Assembly (NCBI GenBank): GCA_963663975.2
Contig: CAXXRA010000015.1
Location: forward strand, 1,240,001 to 1,304,000
DNA length: 64,000 bases
Source of the DNA: JANQRX01 sp963663975
GTDB taxonomy: Bacteria > Pseudomonadota > Alphaproteobacteria > Rhizobiales > Kaistiaceae
Direction: 5' to 3'
Under the pieces are notes generated by a model. The model searched no databases, was not told where the DNA came from, and was given only the letters and a program-made list of their open reading frames with translations. Below are positions 1 through 8,094 of the stretch, one piece after another (the first letter of the stretch is position 1; every line of letters begins with the position of its first letter). The position numbers and the translations under genes are program-made.

Positions 1-1
1 G

Positions 2-73
2 AGCGACCTCGAAGGTCAGGTAACGCCAATTCCCGCCATGGTGCCGATGCTCGTTTATGAATACGCGCCCTAA
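2..73 (+). CDS. C-terminal end of an unidentified protein (partial)
   Basis: An open frame enters from the left edge and ends at TAA (71-73), overlapping the paaK-like stop on the other strand by two bases. The last residues read IPAMVPMLVYEYAP. Too little is present to name a family. A tail-to-tail arrangement with the ligase gene is plausible, but this could also be a chance open frame. Confidence 0.3.
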   Translation, partial: SDLEGQVTPIPAMVPMLVYEYAP

Positions 74-1386
74 CCCGCCGGGCGCAGGTCGCGGACGCGT
101 TTGGCCTTGCCGGCGGAACGTTCGATCGATCCCGGATCGACGACATCGACCTCGATGCCGATGCCGATCGCGCCGCGAATGTGGCCCTTGAGGTCGGCAG
201 CGGCCCGCGACCGCGCCTCGCCGCCGGCGAAATCCTCACGCGCCTCGACCAGCACCCGAAGTCCGTCCATGCGACCGCGCCGGAACAGTTCGATGATGTA
301 GTGCGGTGCCAGGCCCTGGCAGCGCAGGATCTGGGTTTCGATGGCGGTCGGAAAAATATTGACCCCGCGCACGATCATCATGTCGTCGGAGCGGCCCGCC
401 ACCTTGTCCATCCGCCGCATCGACAGGGCATCACCGGGCATCAGCCGGGTGAGGTCGCGGGTGCGGTAGCGCACCATCGGCATGCCCTCCTTGGTCAGCG
501 AGGTGAAGACGATCTCGCCGTTGTGGCCGTCGGCAAGAACCTCGCCGGTGCCGGGATCGACGATCTCGGGATAGAAATGGTCCTCCCACACGTACATGCC
601 CCGGCCCTTGGCTTCGATGCTTTCGATCGCCACGCCGGGACCGATGATTTCCGACAGCCCGTAAGCGTCGATGGCATCGATGGCGAAGGCCTGTTCGATC
701 TCGAGACGCATCTCGTCCGACCACGGCTCGGCGCCGCAGATCGCCAGCTTCAATGAGCACTGGCGAGGGTCTAGGCCGCGCCGGCGGAACTCGTCGAGGA
801 TGACCAGCATATAGGACGGCGTGGGAATGATGATGTCCGGGCGAAGGTCGAGAATGAGCTGCACCTGGCGTTCGGTCACGCCGGCAGCGGCGGGAACGAC
901 GGTGCAGCCGAATCGCTCGGCGCCGTAGTGGAAGCCCAGCCCGCCGGTGAACAGCCCGTAGCCGACGGCGATATGCACGGTCATGCCGCTGCGCCCGCCG
1001 GCGGTTCTGAGGCACCGGGCGACAACATCGGCCCAGACGTCGAGATCGCGGCGCGTATAGCCGACCACGGTCGGCTGGCCGGTGGTCCCGGATGAAGCGT
1101 GGACGCGCACAATCCGCTCGCGCGGGACGGCGAGCAGTCCGTAAGGGTAGGCGTCGCGCAAATCCTGCTTGACGGTGAACGGGAATTTTTTCAGGTCGTC
1201 GAGGTGGACGAAATCGGCCGGCGCCACTCCGGCCGCCTCAAACTTCGCGCGATAGGCCGGTACGTTGTCGTAGACCAGCTGCAGGGTCCGTTTGATCCTG
1301 CGCGTCTGCAGCGCGGCGATCTCGTCGCGTGAAGCGGTTTCGATCGGGTCCGGCTGGCTGGCGGTCATCTGGCTTGCCTTCGTCAT
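70..1386 (-). CDS. paaK: Phenylacetate-CoA ligase family enzyme
   Basis: AMP-forming acyl-CoA synthetase of the PaaK type, which activates phenylacetate or a related arylacetate with ATP and CoA in the cytoplasm. Visible motifs are the P-loop-like VHASSGTTGQPTVVGYT, the AYGLSEIIGPGVA segment, the YRTRDLTRL motif, GRSDDMMIVRGVNIFPTAIE and the C-terminal SAGKAKRVRDLR with its lysine. The open frame extends 32 codons further upstream. I chose the internal ATG (MTKASQM) because it gives about 438 residues, close to the family norm, and leaves room for a divergent promoter. The next gene is a divergent DpgC-like dioxygenase whose known relatives use arylacetyl-CoA, so the ligase may supply its substrate (inference). 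The exact acid is unknown. Confidence 0.85.
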   Translation of the reverse strand: MTKASQMTASQPDPIETASRDEIAALQTRRIKRTLQLVYDNVPAYRAKFEAAGVAPADFVHLDDLKKFPFTVKQDLRDAYPYGLLAVPRERIVRVHASSGTTGQPTVVGYTRRDLDVWADVVARCLRTAGGRSGMTVHIAVGYGLFTGGLGFHYGAERFGCTVVPAAAGVTERQVQLILDLRPDIIIPTPSYMLVILDEFRRRGLDPRQCSLKLAICGAEPWSDEMRLEIEQAFAIDAIDAYGLSEIIGPGVAIESIEAKGRGMYVWEDHFYPEIVDPGTGEVLADGHNGEIVFTSLTKEGMPMVRYRTRDLTRLMPGDALSMRRMDKVAGRSDDMMIVRGVNIFPTAIETQILRCQGLAPHYIIELFRRGRMDGLRVLVEAREDFAGGEARSRAAADLKGHIRGAIGIGIEVDVVDPGSIERSAGKAKRVRDLRPAG

Positions 1387-1461
1387 CTCATCCTGGCGCC
1401 GTTTCAAGCCGCTATACTGATCCTGGCCACCCAGTATGGACGCCAGGAGTTGATCGCTCAA

Positions 1462-2874
1462 ATGACACCGCTCGACGACCAAACCACCGCGGCTCCCAGC
1501 AGGGAATTGCTCATTGCCGCCGGCTTGCCCGAAGATGAGCTGGCCGCCTGGCTTGCTTCAAGCCCGCAGGTGCGGGGCGGGTTGGACGACGACCGGGCGC
1601 CGTTTTCGGACTTCTGGGTCGGCGGCGCCGGCTTGCGCGTCCGGCTGCCGGAAAAGCCGTCGCGCAACGAGGCGGAACAGGCTGCCGCCGACGCAATCCA
1701 CCGGCTCGAGCGACAGGCTCGGGAAATGTTCCTCCAACGCCACGCTTCCGCGCTCTACGGCCGGTTGACCGACAATCGCGCGAAATTCCTGCGCGTGGAC
1801 CTGCTGGTGGAGGCGGCATCGGATCTGGTTCCCGGCCTGACGCCCGACCGGGTGAGCCTCGCCGATGAACACCGCCGGCCGCTGCGTGACAAGGACGGAC
1901 TGGAGAAGGATCACGGCCTGCTGCTCGCCCATGTGCTGGCCGACCCATCGGCCGGAACCCATCTCTGCCACGCCATGCTGTTGCCGAAGGAGGAGTCGCT
2001 CGAGCGGCTTGGCGAATTCCAGGCGACCGGCGTCGCCGATCTCGGAGGCGCCCATGTCGAGCGGCGGGGCAAGGCGGCGATCGTGGAAATGCGCAACCCG
2101 CGCTACCTCAACGCCCTTGACGGCACGACCCTGCCGGCAATCGAGACCGCGGTCGATCTCGCCATCCTCGATCGGGAGACCGAGATCGCGGTGTTGCGCG
2201 GCGGCCTGATCGACCACCGGAAATATGCCGGCGAGCGGATCTTCTCCGCCGGCATCAATCTCACCCATCTCTACCGGGGTCGGATTCCCTTCCTGTTCTA
2301 CTTCCACCACCTCATGGGATTCGAGCACAAGATGTTCAGGGGCCTGGCGCGGCCCGACGCCACACCGGACGATGTCAACGGAGCGACGCGCGAGAAGTCC
2401 TGGATCGCCGCGGTCGACAAATTCGCCATCGGCGGCGGGTGCCAGCATCTGCTGGTCATGGACCACGTGCTGGCCGCCTCCGACGCCTATCTCACGCTGC
2501 CCGCACGCAAGGAGGGCATCATCCCCGGCGCCGCCAATCTGCGGCTGCCGCGGCTGGTCGGCAGCCGGATGGCCAGACAGGCGATCCTCTATGAGCGCCG
2601 GTTCGAATGCGACAGCCCGGAAGGACGGCTGTTCTGCGACGAGATCGTGCCGGCCGACGCCATGGACGCGGCGGTGGATCGGGTGATCGAGGCGAGCACC
2701 ACGTCCGGCCTCGTCAGCATCGTCGCCAACCGGCGCCAATTACGCATCGGCGAGGAGCCGCTCGACGTATTCAGGCGCTATATGGCGCAGCATGCGCGCG
2801 AACAGGCCGACTGCCATTTCAGCCAGGGGCTGATCAGCAATCTTGAGCGATACTGGAGCGCGCGAGAACGCTAG
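1462..2874 (+). CDS. DpgC-like cofactor-independent arylacetyl-CoA dioxygenase (crotonase superfamily)
   Basis: About 470 residues, longer than ordinary enoyl-CoA hydratases, with the two-part layout of DpgC, the (3,5-dihydroxyphenyl)acetyl-CoA 1,2-dioxygenase of glycopeptide antibiotic pathways. The helical N-terminal half is followed by a crotonase fold. Segments I recognise as DpgC-like are FSAGINLTHLYRGRIPF, AAVDKFAIGGGCQHLLV, LPARKEGIIPGAANLRLPR, SPEGRLFCDEIV and FRRYMAQHAREQADCHF. DpgC uses O2 without metal or flavin to turn an arylacetyl-CoA into an arylglyoxylate. Start chosen at ATG 1462, preceded by CCAGGAG at 1443-1449; a TTG at 1450 lies too close to that site. The stop codon TAG (2872-2874) is completed by the end of a MITE. 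Activity on the DpgC substrate itself is not implied. Confidence 0.8.
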   Translation: MTPLDDQTTAAPSRELLIAAGLPEDELAAWLASSPQVRGGLDDDRAPFSDFWVGGAGLRVRLPEKPSRNEAEQAAADAIHRLERQAREMFLQRHASALYGRLTDNRAKFLRVDLLVEAASDLVPGLTPDRVSLADEHRRPLRDKDGLEKDHGLLLAHVLADPSAGTHLCHAMLLPKEESLERLGEFQATGVADLGGAHVERRGKAAIVEMRNPRYLNALDGTTLPAIETAVDLAILDRETEIAVLRGGLIDHRKYAGERIFSAGINLTHLYRGRIPFLFYFHHLMGFEHKMFRGLARPDATPDDVNGATREKSWIAAVDKFAIGGGCQHLLVMDHVLAASDAYLTLPARKEGIIPGAANLRLPRLVGSRMARQAILYERRFECDSPEGRLFCDEIVPADAMDAAVDRVIEASTTSGLVSIVANRRQLRIGEEPLDVFRRYMAQHAREQADCHFSQGLISNLERYWSARER

Positions 2875-3141
2875 AGCCCTTTCGACCAACTCTGGGTCAA
2901 TTCTGTTCCCGATTGGGGAGGCGATCCGGCGTCGAAACGATCGACGAGCAATGCCCCCGCATCGTCCTAGATTGGTTCGGCGTTCGGCGCCCGCCAATCG
3001 GGAACCCGAAGGGACGGGCGATTTTGCACCAATTCCGGCGCCAAGCTCCTCCACCGTATCCGGATACGCTCATCGAAGCTTGACTTGATCTTGTCACAAA
3101 ATCGCTCCGTCAGAATGGCTCAGAGTTGGTTGAAAGGGATC
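2874..3141. repeat. MITE copy A (268 bp, TA-flanked)
   Basis: Non-coding element with imperfect inverted ends. The left end begins GAGCCCTTTCGACCAACTC, and the reverse complement of the right end begins GATCCCTTTCAACCAACTC; the match continues for about 30 bp. It is flanked by TA at 2872-2873 and 3142-3143, as expected for a 2-bp TA target duplication. It is similar along its whole length to the copy at 11227-11496, and both carry the palindrome GTATCCGGATAC. Without the insert the dioxygenase gene would end in TAA; with it, in TAG. There is no open frame of note. The TA target and GAG ends suggest mobilisation by an IS5-family (IS427-like) transposase, which is inference. Confidence 0.8.
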
Positions 3142-3181
3142 TAAGCCCCTATCCCCCAGATGGGTTGACAGGATCGGCCTG

Positions 3182-3296
3182 ATGAATTCTCGCCGGGGAC
3201 GGCCATCGACCCAAGTGGAACGCCATTATGCCAACTTCACCTATCTGGCCAAGAGCTGGAGCAAACCACGCCGGGTCGTCGCCAAGGTCGAATGGC
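3182..3296 (+). pseudogene. IS1380-family transposase fragment
   Basis: A short frame reads MNSRRGRPSTQVERHYANFT and then LAKSWSKPRRVVAKVEW, which resembles the middle of IS1380-family DDE transposases (the RRVVAKVEWHPGE region). It breaks off exactly where the IS21 element begins. The continuation is not found on the far side of that element, so this is a scrap of an older insertion. Confidence 0.5.
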
Positions 3297-3365
3297 TGTC
3301 AAACGGCTTTCAATATTGACCCCCGATCGGCGTGCAAAATTGACCCCCCTGAGCGGCACGGCGGA

Positions 3366-3417
3366 GGTTGTCCCGGTAGTCAATAGGGGGGGTACCTGTT
3401 GACCCACCGGGGCAACC
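3366..3417. terminator. Imperfect hairpin downstream of istB in IS21 copy 1
   Basis: GGTTGTCCCGGTAGTC is followed after a G-rich loop by GACCCACCGGGGCAACC, which pairs imperfectly with it. It lies just beyond the istB stop codon inside the element. A closely similar hairpin lies beyond istB in the second, unrelated IS21 element (48977-49082). A transcription-stop role is inferred from position only. Confidence 0.4.
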
Positions 3418-3443
3418 GGGCCGCAGGCACGGCCGGCGGCGGC

Positions 3444-4172
3444 TCAGGAGCGGTTCTTGAAGCGCCAGCTCTCGTTGCCGGTCTCGATGATCTCGCAATG
3501 ATGGGTGAGACGGTCGAGCAGGGCTGTGGTCATCTTGGGGTCGCCGAAGACGGATGGCCATTCGCCGAAGGCGAGGTTGGTGGTGATGACGATAGAGGTG
3601 CGCTCGTAGAGCCGGCTCATGAGGTGGAAGAGCAGCTGCCCGCCGGCCTGGGCGAAGGGCAGGTAGCCGAGTTCGTCGAGGATGACGAAGTCGCGGCGTA
3701 CAAGCTGATCTGCGGTGCGGCCCTGGCGTCCGGCGCGGAGCTCGGCCTCGAGGTGGTTGACCAGGTCGACGACGTTGTAGCAGCGGCCCCGGGCGCCCTT
3801 GCGGATGCAGGAGCGCGCGATGGCGACGGCGAGATGGGTCTTGCCGGTGCCGGTGCCGCCGACCAGCACGATGTTGCGCTTGCCCTCCAGGAAGCCGCCG
3901 CCGGCGAGCTCCTGGATCAGGGGCTCGTTGACTGGCGAGGCGGCGAAGTCGAAGTCGGCCAGCTCCTTGGCCGTTGGCAACCTGGCGGACGCCATCTGGT
4001 ACTTGATCGAGCGCGCCGTCTTGTCGGCGATCTCGACCTGCAGCAGCGTACCGATGATCTGCTGCACCGGATGACGACGCTTGAGCCCGTCGGCAAGGAT
4101 GTCGTCGTAGGCGGCGCGCATGCCCGCGAGCTTCAACGCCGTCATCATCGCCAGCACCTCATGACGCTCCAT
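3444..4172 (-). CDS. istB: IS21 helper ATPase IstB
   Basis: 242-residue DnaA/DnaC-like AAA+ ATPase that assists the IstA transposase. Walker A is GGTGTGKTHLAVAIA, Walker B is FVILDELGYLPFA, followed by the sensor region SIVITTNLAFGEW and the C-terminal ALLDRLTHHCEIIE. It overlaps the end of istA by 14 bp, the usual coupled arrangement. The frame is intact and full length. Confidence 0.9.
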   Translation of the reverse strand: MERHEVLAMMTALKLAGMRAAYDDILADGLKRRHPVQQIIGTLLQVEIADKTARSIKYQMASARLPTAKELADFDFAASPVNEPLIQELAGGGFLEGKRNIVLVGGTGTGKTHLAVAIARSCIRKGARGRCYNVVDLVNHLEAELRAGRQGRTADQLVRRDFVILDELGYLPFAQAGGQLLFHLMSRLYERTSIVITTNLAFGEWPSVFGDPKMTTALLDRLTHHCEIIETGNESWRFKNRS

Positions 4173-5683
4173 GACCGGCCTCCCTCAGGCGATCGTAGCG
4201 CTGACAGTCGGCCACCGGCCGGTGGCGAAGCTGCAGGCCCTCGGGCGTCGGGATGGTCGCCGGCGGTGCCGGCTGGCACTGCCGGGCGAGGATGTTGAGC
4301 TCGACGTCGGCGCTGCAGGCGCCGCAGTCGAGCGCCTCGGCACAGGCCGCCTCGACCGCCTCCAGCCCGTCCTCCTGAACCGCCGCGAGGATCCTCACGA
4401 ACTGCCTGTCACCGTCGTCGCAACCCGTCAGCCGGGCCCGTATGCGGCCGAGCGCGCCGGGCAGTTGCCAGCCCTTGAAGGGCGCGCCATTGCGCAGCGC
4501 GCCGGGCTTCCTCGTCAGGATCGGCACGTAGTGCCACGGATCGTAGGCGACCTGGCCGCGCCCGAAGCTGCGGGGATGCTCGGCGACGGTCTCGCCGTCC
4601 TGGCGGATGACGATCCGATCGGCGTAGGCCCGCACGTCGACCGGCCGCCCGACGGCACGGGCGGCGACGCTGTAGTGGTTGTTGTCGAAGCGCACCAGAC
4701 AGGTCTTGGACACCGCCACCTCGGTGGCGTGGAAGCCGTCGAAGGGGCCGCGATAGGCCATCAAGAAGGGCCGCTCCTCCTCGAACACCTGCCACACCGT
4801 CTTGCTCTCGATCGTCGGATGCGGCCGCTTCTTGGCGTCCTCGATACACCGATCCATCAGCCACTCGTTGATCTCGACGTAGGAGCGGCCCCGCGGGATG
4901 GGCACGAACAGGCGGCCGCGGACGTCACCCACCTGCCTCTCGACCTGCCCCTTCTCCCAGCCCGCACCCGGAGTGCACGCCACCGGCTCCACCAGATGGT
5001 GGGAGCACAGCTCCAGAAAGCGCCGATTGTAGGCGCGCTCCTTGCCGACGAAGACCATGCTCACCGCCGTCTTCATGTTGTCGTAGATGCCCCGCCGGCA
5101 GACCCCGCCGAAGAAGTGGAAGGCCCGTTCGTGCGCCTCGAACACCATCTCCTGGCTCTCGCGCGGGAAGATTCTGAACCAGCTGCATGCGGCTGTAGCA
5201 GAGCCGCATGTGCGCCGCCTTCACCTTGGTCGTCACACCCGACAGGCGCGCGTACTCGTGGCTCCAGTCGAACTGGTAGGCCTCGCCGGGATCGAAGCTC
5301 AGCGGCACAAAACCCTGCGACGGCGACAACAGCCGCCACCGCCGACGCCAGGTCCTGGCGTAGCGGCGCACTGCGTCGTAGCCGCCGCCATAGCCCAGAG
5401 CCGCAAGGTCTTCATGAATCCGCAGCAGAGACAGCCGATCCCGGCGCGGCCTCTTCTCGTTGGCCTCCAGCTGGCGCTCGAGCTCATCCACCCACGGCCC
5501 AAGCTTCGGCATCGGCTGGATCTTGCGCTCGTAGCTGTACGAGGTCTCATCGCCCCGCACCACCTTGCGCACCGTGTTCTTCGAAACCCTCAAATCCCGG
5601 GCGATCTTCTTGATCGGAACGCCCCTCACCAGATGATCCCGACGTATCCGTGCGATCGTCTCCACAACCAGCATCTCCCCCAC
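4159..5683 (-). pseudogene. istA: IS21 transposase IstA, frameshifted
   Basis: The N-terminal frame (from 5683) has the helix-turn-helix start ETIARIRRDHLVRGVPIKKI and reaches MRLCYSRMQLV. The second frame resumes at the position expected for FPRESQEMVFEAHERAFHFF and runs through the catalytic domain to the stop at 4159. A single extra base (G at 5176 on the plus strand) explains the break: removing it restores VRIFPRES. Either a recent inactivating mutation or a sequencing error. Confidence 0.85.
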
Positions 5684-5852
5684 CTCGTCTGTCCAAACAA
5701 CGAGGTGTGTTAAAAATCACAAAACCAGGGGGGTCAATTTTGGACGCCGATTACCCCACCAAGGGGGTCAATATTCCACGCCGATCAACAACTGCCGCTC
5801 GCGAGTTAGGCGCTGACGAATCCGAAGCGGCTTTCAACCGTCGCCTTACGTT

Positions 5853-6335
5853 TCATGAAGCACCACACAAGCCTGGCGTCAGATCGTTTGTGTCGCCGCG
5901 ATCCAGCGGCTGGTTTTTGTCGATCCACCAAAGGGTAAAAGTGCACGCTGAGTCGCGGCCGTCGGCGGCATCGTCCAACCTTGTGGCAAGTTCACGCAGC
6001 AACTCATCGGGATCGCTGTCGCCGATCAATTGCCCGACGGTTTGGGTTTTCAGTCGAATGCCGAAGCCTGGAAAAGCAAACCCAAAAGAAAAAGTCCGAA
6101 GGCTAGCCCTGCTGGGCCAGTGACCTGCGGCGTCTCCATCGTGCCTATCGCAAGTTGGGCGTTGATGTATCTCCGGCGATGGCCAGGACCCGATCGATTT
6201 CCGCCTCATCGACAAGGCGGGCAACGAGCTCATCCAGCTCAGCGCGGCCGCCAAGCGCGCGGGCGGCCACATGCGGGATCGGTTTGAAGCCGGCCTGATT
6301 AAGCGCCCTGGCGGTTCGAATCGACTCCTTCCGAC
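5853..6335 (-). pseudogene. Remnants resembling a methylenetetrahydrofolate reductase-type protein
   Basis: Two protein-like stretches in different frames. At about 6140-6335 the minus strand reads AGFKPIPHVAARALGGRAEL then DELVARLVDEAEIDRVLAIAGD, which looks like the barrel core of an MTHFR-type protein. At 5853-6120 it reads FGIRLKTQTVGQLIGDSDPD and on to a stop, which may be the C-terminal part after an internal deletion. Stops and frame changes lie between them. The family call is by eye and weak. Confidence 0.35.
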
Positions 6336-6342
6336 CGTTGGG

Positions 6343-7340
6343 AGATACGAGGCAAACTTACCGCCCTCGATATAGACAGCCTGCAACCACTCTCGGTAAG
6401 CGCCTAGTGCTGCCAGTGGGTAGCACCATGAAACCTGCGGAGTTCGTCCTCGATCTGGGCGGTGTAAATGGGCGTTCCATGCCGAACAGCGTTGACGTGG
6501 ATCGGGGTTGTCTGGGTAGCGATGCGGATATTTGTCTCGATCCCCGTATTCAGATTCGAGATCGTTGTCACCGGTACCCGCCCAGTATTTAGCCCAGTGT
6601 TGACCGATGGAAATATCAACGACAAAGTGCCCACCGGGGCAACCGGGCCGCAGGCACGGCCGGCGGCGGCTCGCCAATGTCAGCGCCGGCTTGGATTAAC
6701 TCATAAATGATCGTGTGTGCTTCGTTGAACACATGAAAATAGCCGCGCGGTGCCGATTGGTAGTTTAGTGCAATCCGTTCGTGCCACTTCTCGAAGCGCT
6801 GGAGGGGCTCGTTGACTGGCGAGGCGGCGAATGTTTTCTTGTCGGGTCATAGCCGACTTGGCTGTAAATAAGTTCGCGTAGTTTCGATCCGGCGAGGATG
6901 CGGAAGTTGTCACGAGCCTGCGGCTGGCAGTTAGCGCCAGCGTCAAAGGCGTAGTACTCCAGAATCGCCAAGCAAATGTCAGCCGAGTAGCAATAGTGCG
7001 TCCTGCCATTGTGCACGATCTCGATATGTGCAGACGGGTAGGAAAGATTCGACGTCTCTAAGACCGACTTGATGGCCTTGATACGGGGCTTTTGTTCCGG
7101 CTCATTCCACTGACTGCTGATTGTTCCGATGTGGGCGTTTTCGACGCCACACATGGCCGCTAGCCCACGCTGGTTTAGGTATGGGGTGCCATCCGACAGG
7201 ACGCCCATACCTATGCCGTTTACATCAGTGTCTTTCTCGATATCTAGGTCGAGAGAACGCTGATCGGCACTGATTTCCTTCGATGCCGATTTCGGTGCTA
7301 AGATATTGATTTTATTCGGCTTTGGATTGATTTCCTTCAT
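6343..7340 (-). pseudogene. Unknown accessory protein, interrupted by IS21-derived patches
   Basis: The frame starts at MKEINPKPNK (ATG 7340) and runs through LNQRGLAAMCGVENAHIGT, CYSADICLAILEYYAFDAGA and LRELIYSQVGYDPTRK. Protein-like sequence resumes in other frames as QRFEKWHERIALNYQSAPRG, YFHVFNEAHTIIYELIQAGA, VDISIGQHWAKYW and YPLAALGAYREWLQAVYIEG. These pieces are colinear parts of one protein. At the two breaks the DNA is identical to IS21 copy 1 (6630-6672 equals 3403-3447 closely; 6803-6831 equals 3919-3947). I do not recognise the family with confidence; the YYAF and ARxNxR-type region recalls phage or defence-associated proteins. The base composition is lower in GC than the neighbours. 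Confidence 0.5.
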
Positions 7341-7525
7341 CGGACCTACCCGAATCACAGGTTGACGATGCGATAGGCTACCACAACCCCAGCGGTTCTT
7401 TCCTTCCTTACTTCTTGCGTCTAGGGGGGCGGCTTTCGCCTGGGCCTATCGGGCGTCTCGCCCACAGGTTGGTCCGGGCGTTGATACCCAGACACCACCC
7501 TCGCCATCGCCAAAGTCAAAGTCGT

Positions 7526-8035
7526 CTAAGAAAAAGCAAGCCACCAAGAAACAACGGCACCGATGATACTGACGGCGGCGCCTCCGGCAGCAACGTAGGG
7601 GAGCCACACGTCGCGGCGCTCCTTTTGCTCGCGACGGATGGCCGCGCGAAGTTCGTGACTGGCTTCAGGACTCAAATGCCATCTTCCGCTGGACTGCGAC
7701 TCCACCCATTGTCCGCTGTTGCCGTCGAAATCGGGCACCGGGATCAAGAGGCGTTCGGCCATTTCCTTTAGGCGCGCGGTTTGCAGCTGGCCAATATCGC
7801 CCTCCATTTCGTCTGCAATCATACGCCATTCTAAAAAGAGTTTGTTGTCGGTGTCCCAATCTCCTTGGGCGCGAGCTGCCGCGAACTTCGGAGTGTACTC
7901 GTCATCCAACTGGCGCTTAAGCGCCTGCAATCGGCGTAGCTTGATGGCAAAGCGAAGAGCAGCAGGCATGGAGAACTCGCATGAAAGTTGAACTGCATCT
8001 ACGCCGGTAAGGCTGATTGTGGGTACGTCTACCAT
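7526..8035 (-). CDS. Hypothetical protein with a C-terminal membrane helix
   Basis: 169 residues. The first two thirds are charged and helical, with a likely coiled coil around RFAIKLRRLQALKRQLDDEY and LFLEWRMIADEMEGDIGQLQ. A basic stretch RAAIRREQKERRDVW precedes one hydrophobic C-terminal helix, PYVAAGGAAVSIIGAVVSWW, suggesting a tail-anchored inner-membrane protein facing the cytoplasm. It lies between the accessory block and folC, with no operon partner. Family not recognised; the composition is less GC-rich than the housekeeping genes, suggesting transfer. Confidence 0.55.
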   Translation of the reverse strand: MVDVPTISLTGVDAVQLSCEFSMPAALRFAIKLRRLQALKRQLDDEYTPKFAAARAQGDWDTDNKLFLEWRMIADEMEGDIGQLQTARLKEMAERLLIPVPDFDGNSGQWVESQSSGRWHLSPEASHELRAAIRREQKERRDVWLPYVAAGGAAVSIIGAVVSWWLAFS

Positions 8036-8094
8036 TTCGCATCTCCCGATTCAGGTGTTTGGGAGAGTCTACCACTTAACGTAAGTGGTTGCTT

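Larger units (their letters stand above)
3297..5790 (-). mobile_element. IS21-family insertion sequence, copy 1
   Basis: About 2.5 kb with istA and istB on the minus strand. The ends carry the multiple terminal repeats typical of IS21: CAATATTGACCCCC at 3311-3324 and AAATTGACCCCCC close by on the left, mirrored on the right by GGGGGGTCAATTTT (about 5728-5741) and GGGGGTCAATATT (5763-5775). Outermost bases are set by matching TGT at both tips; target duplication was not clear. istA has a one-base frameshift, so this copy probably cannot move itself. It interrupts an IS1380 scrap on the left and decayed genes on the right. Confidence 0.8.
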
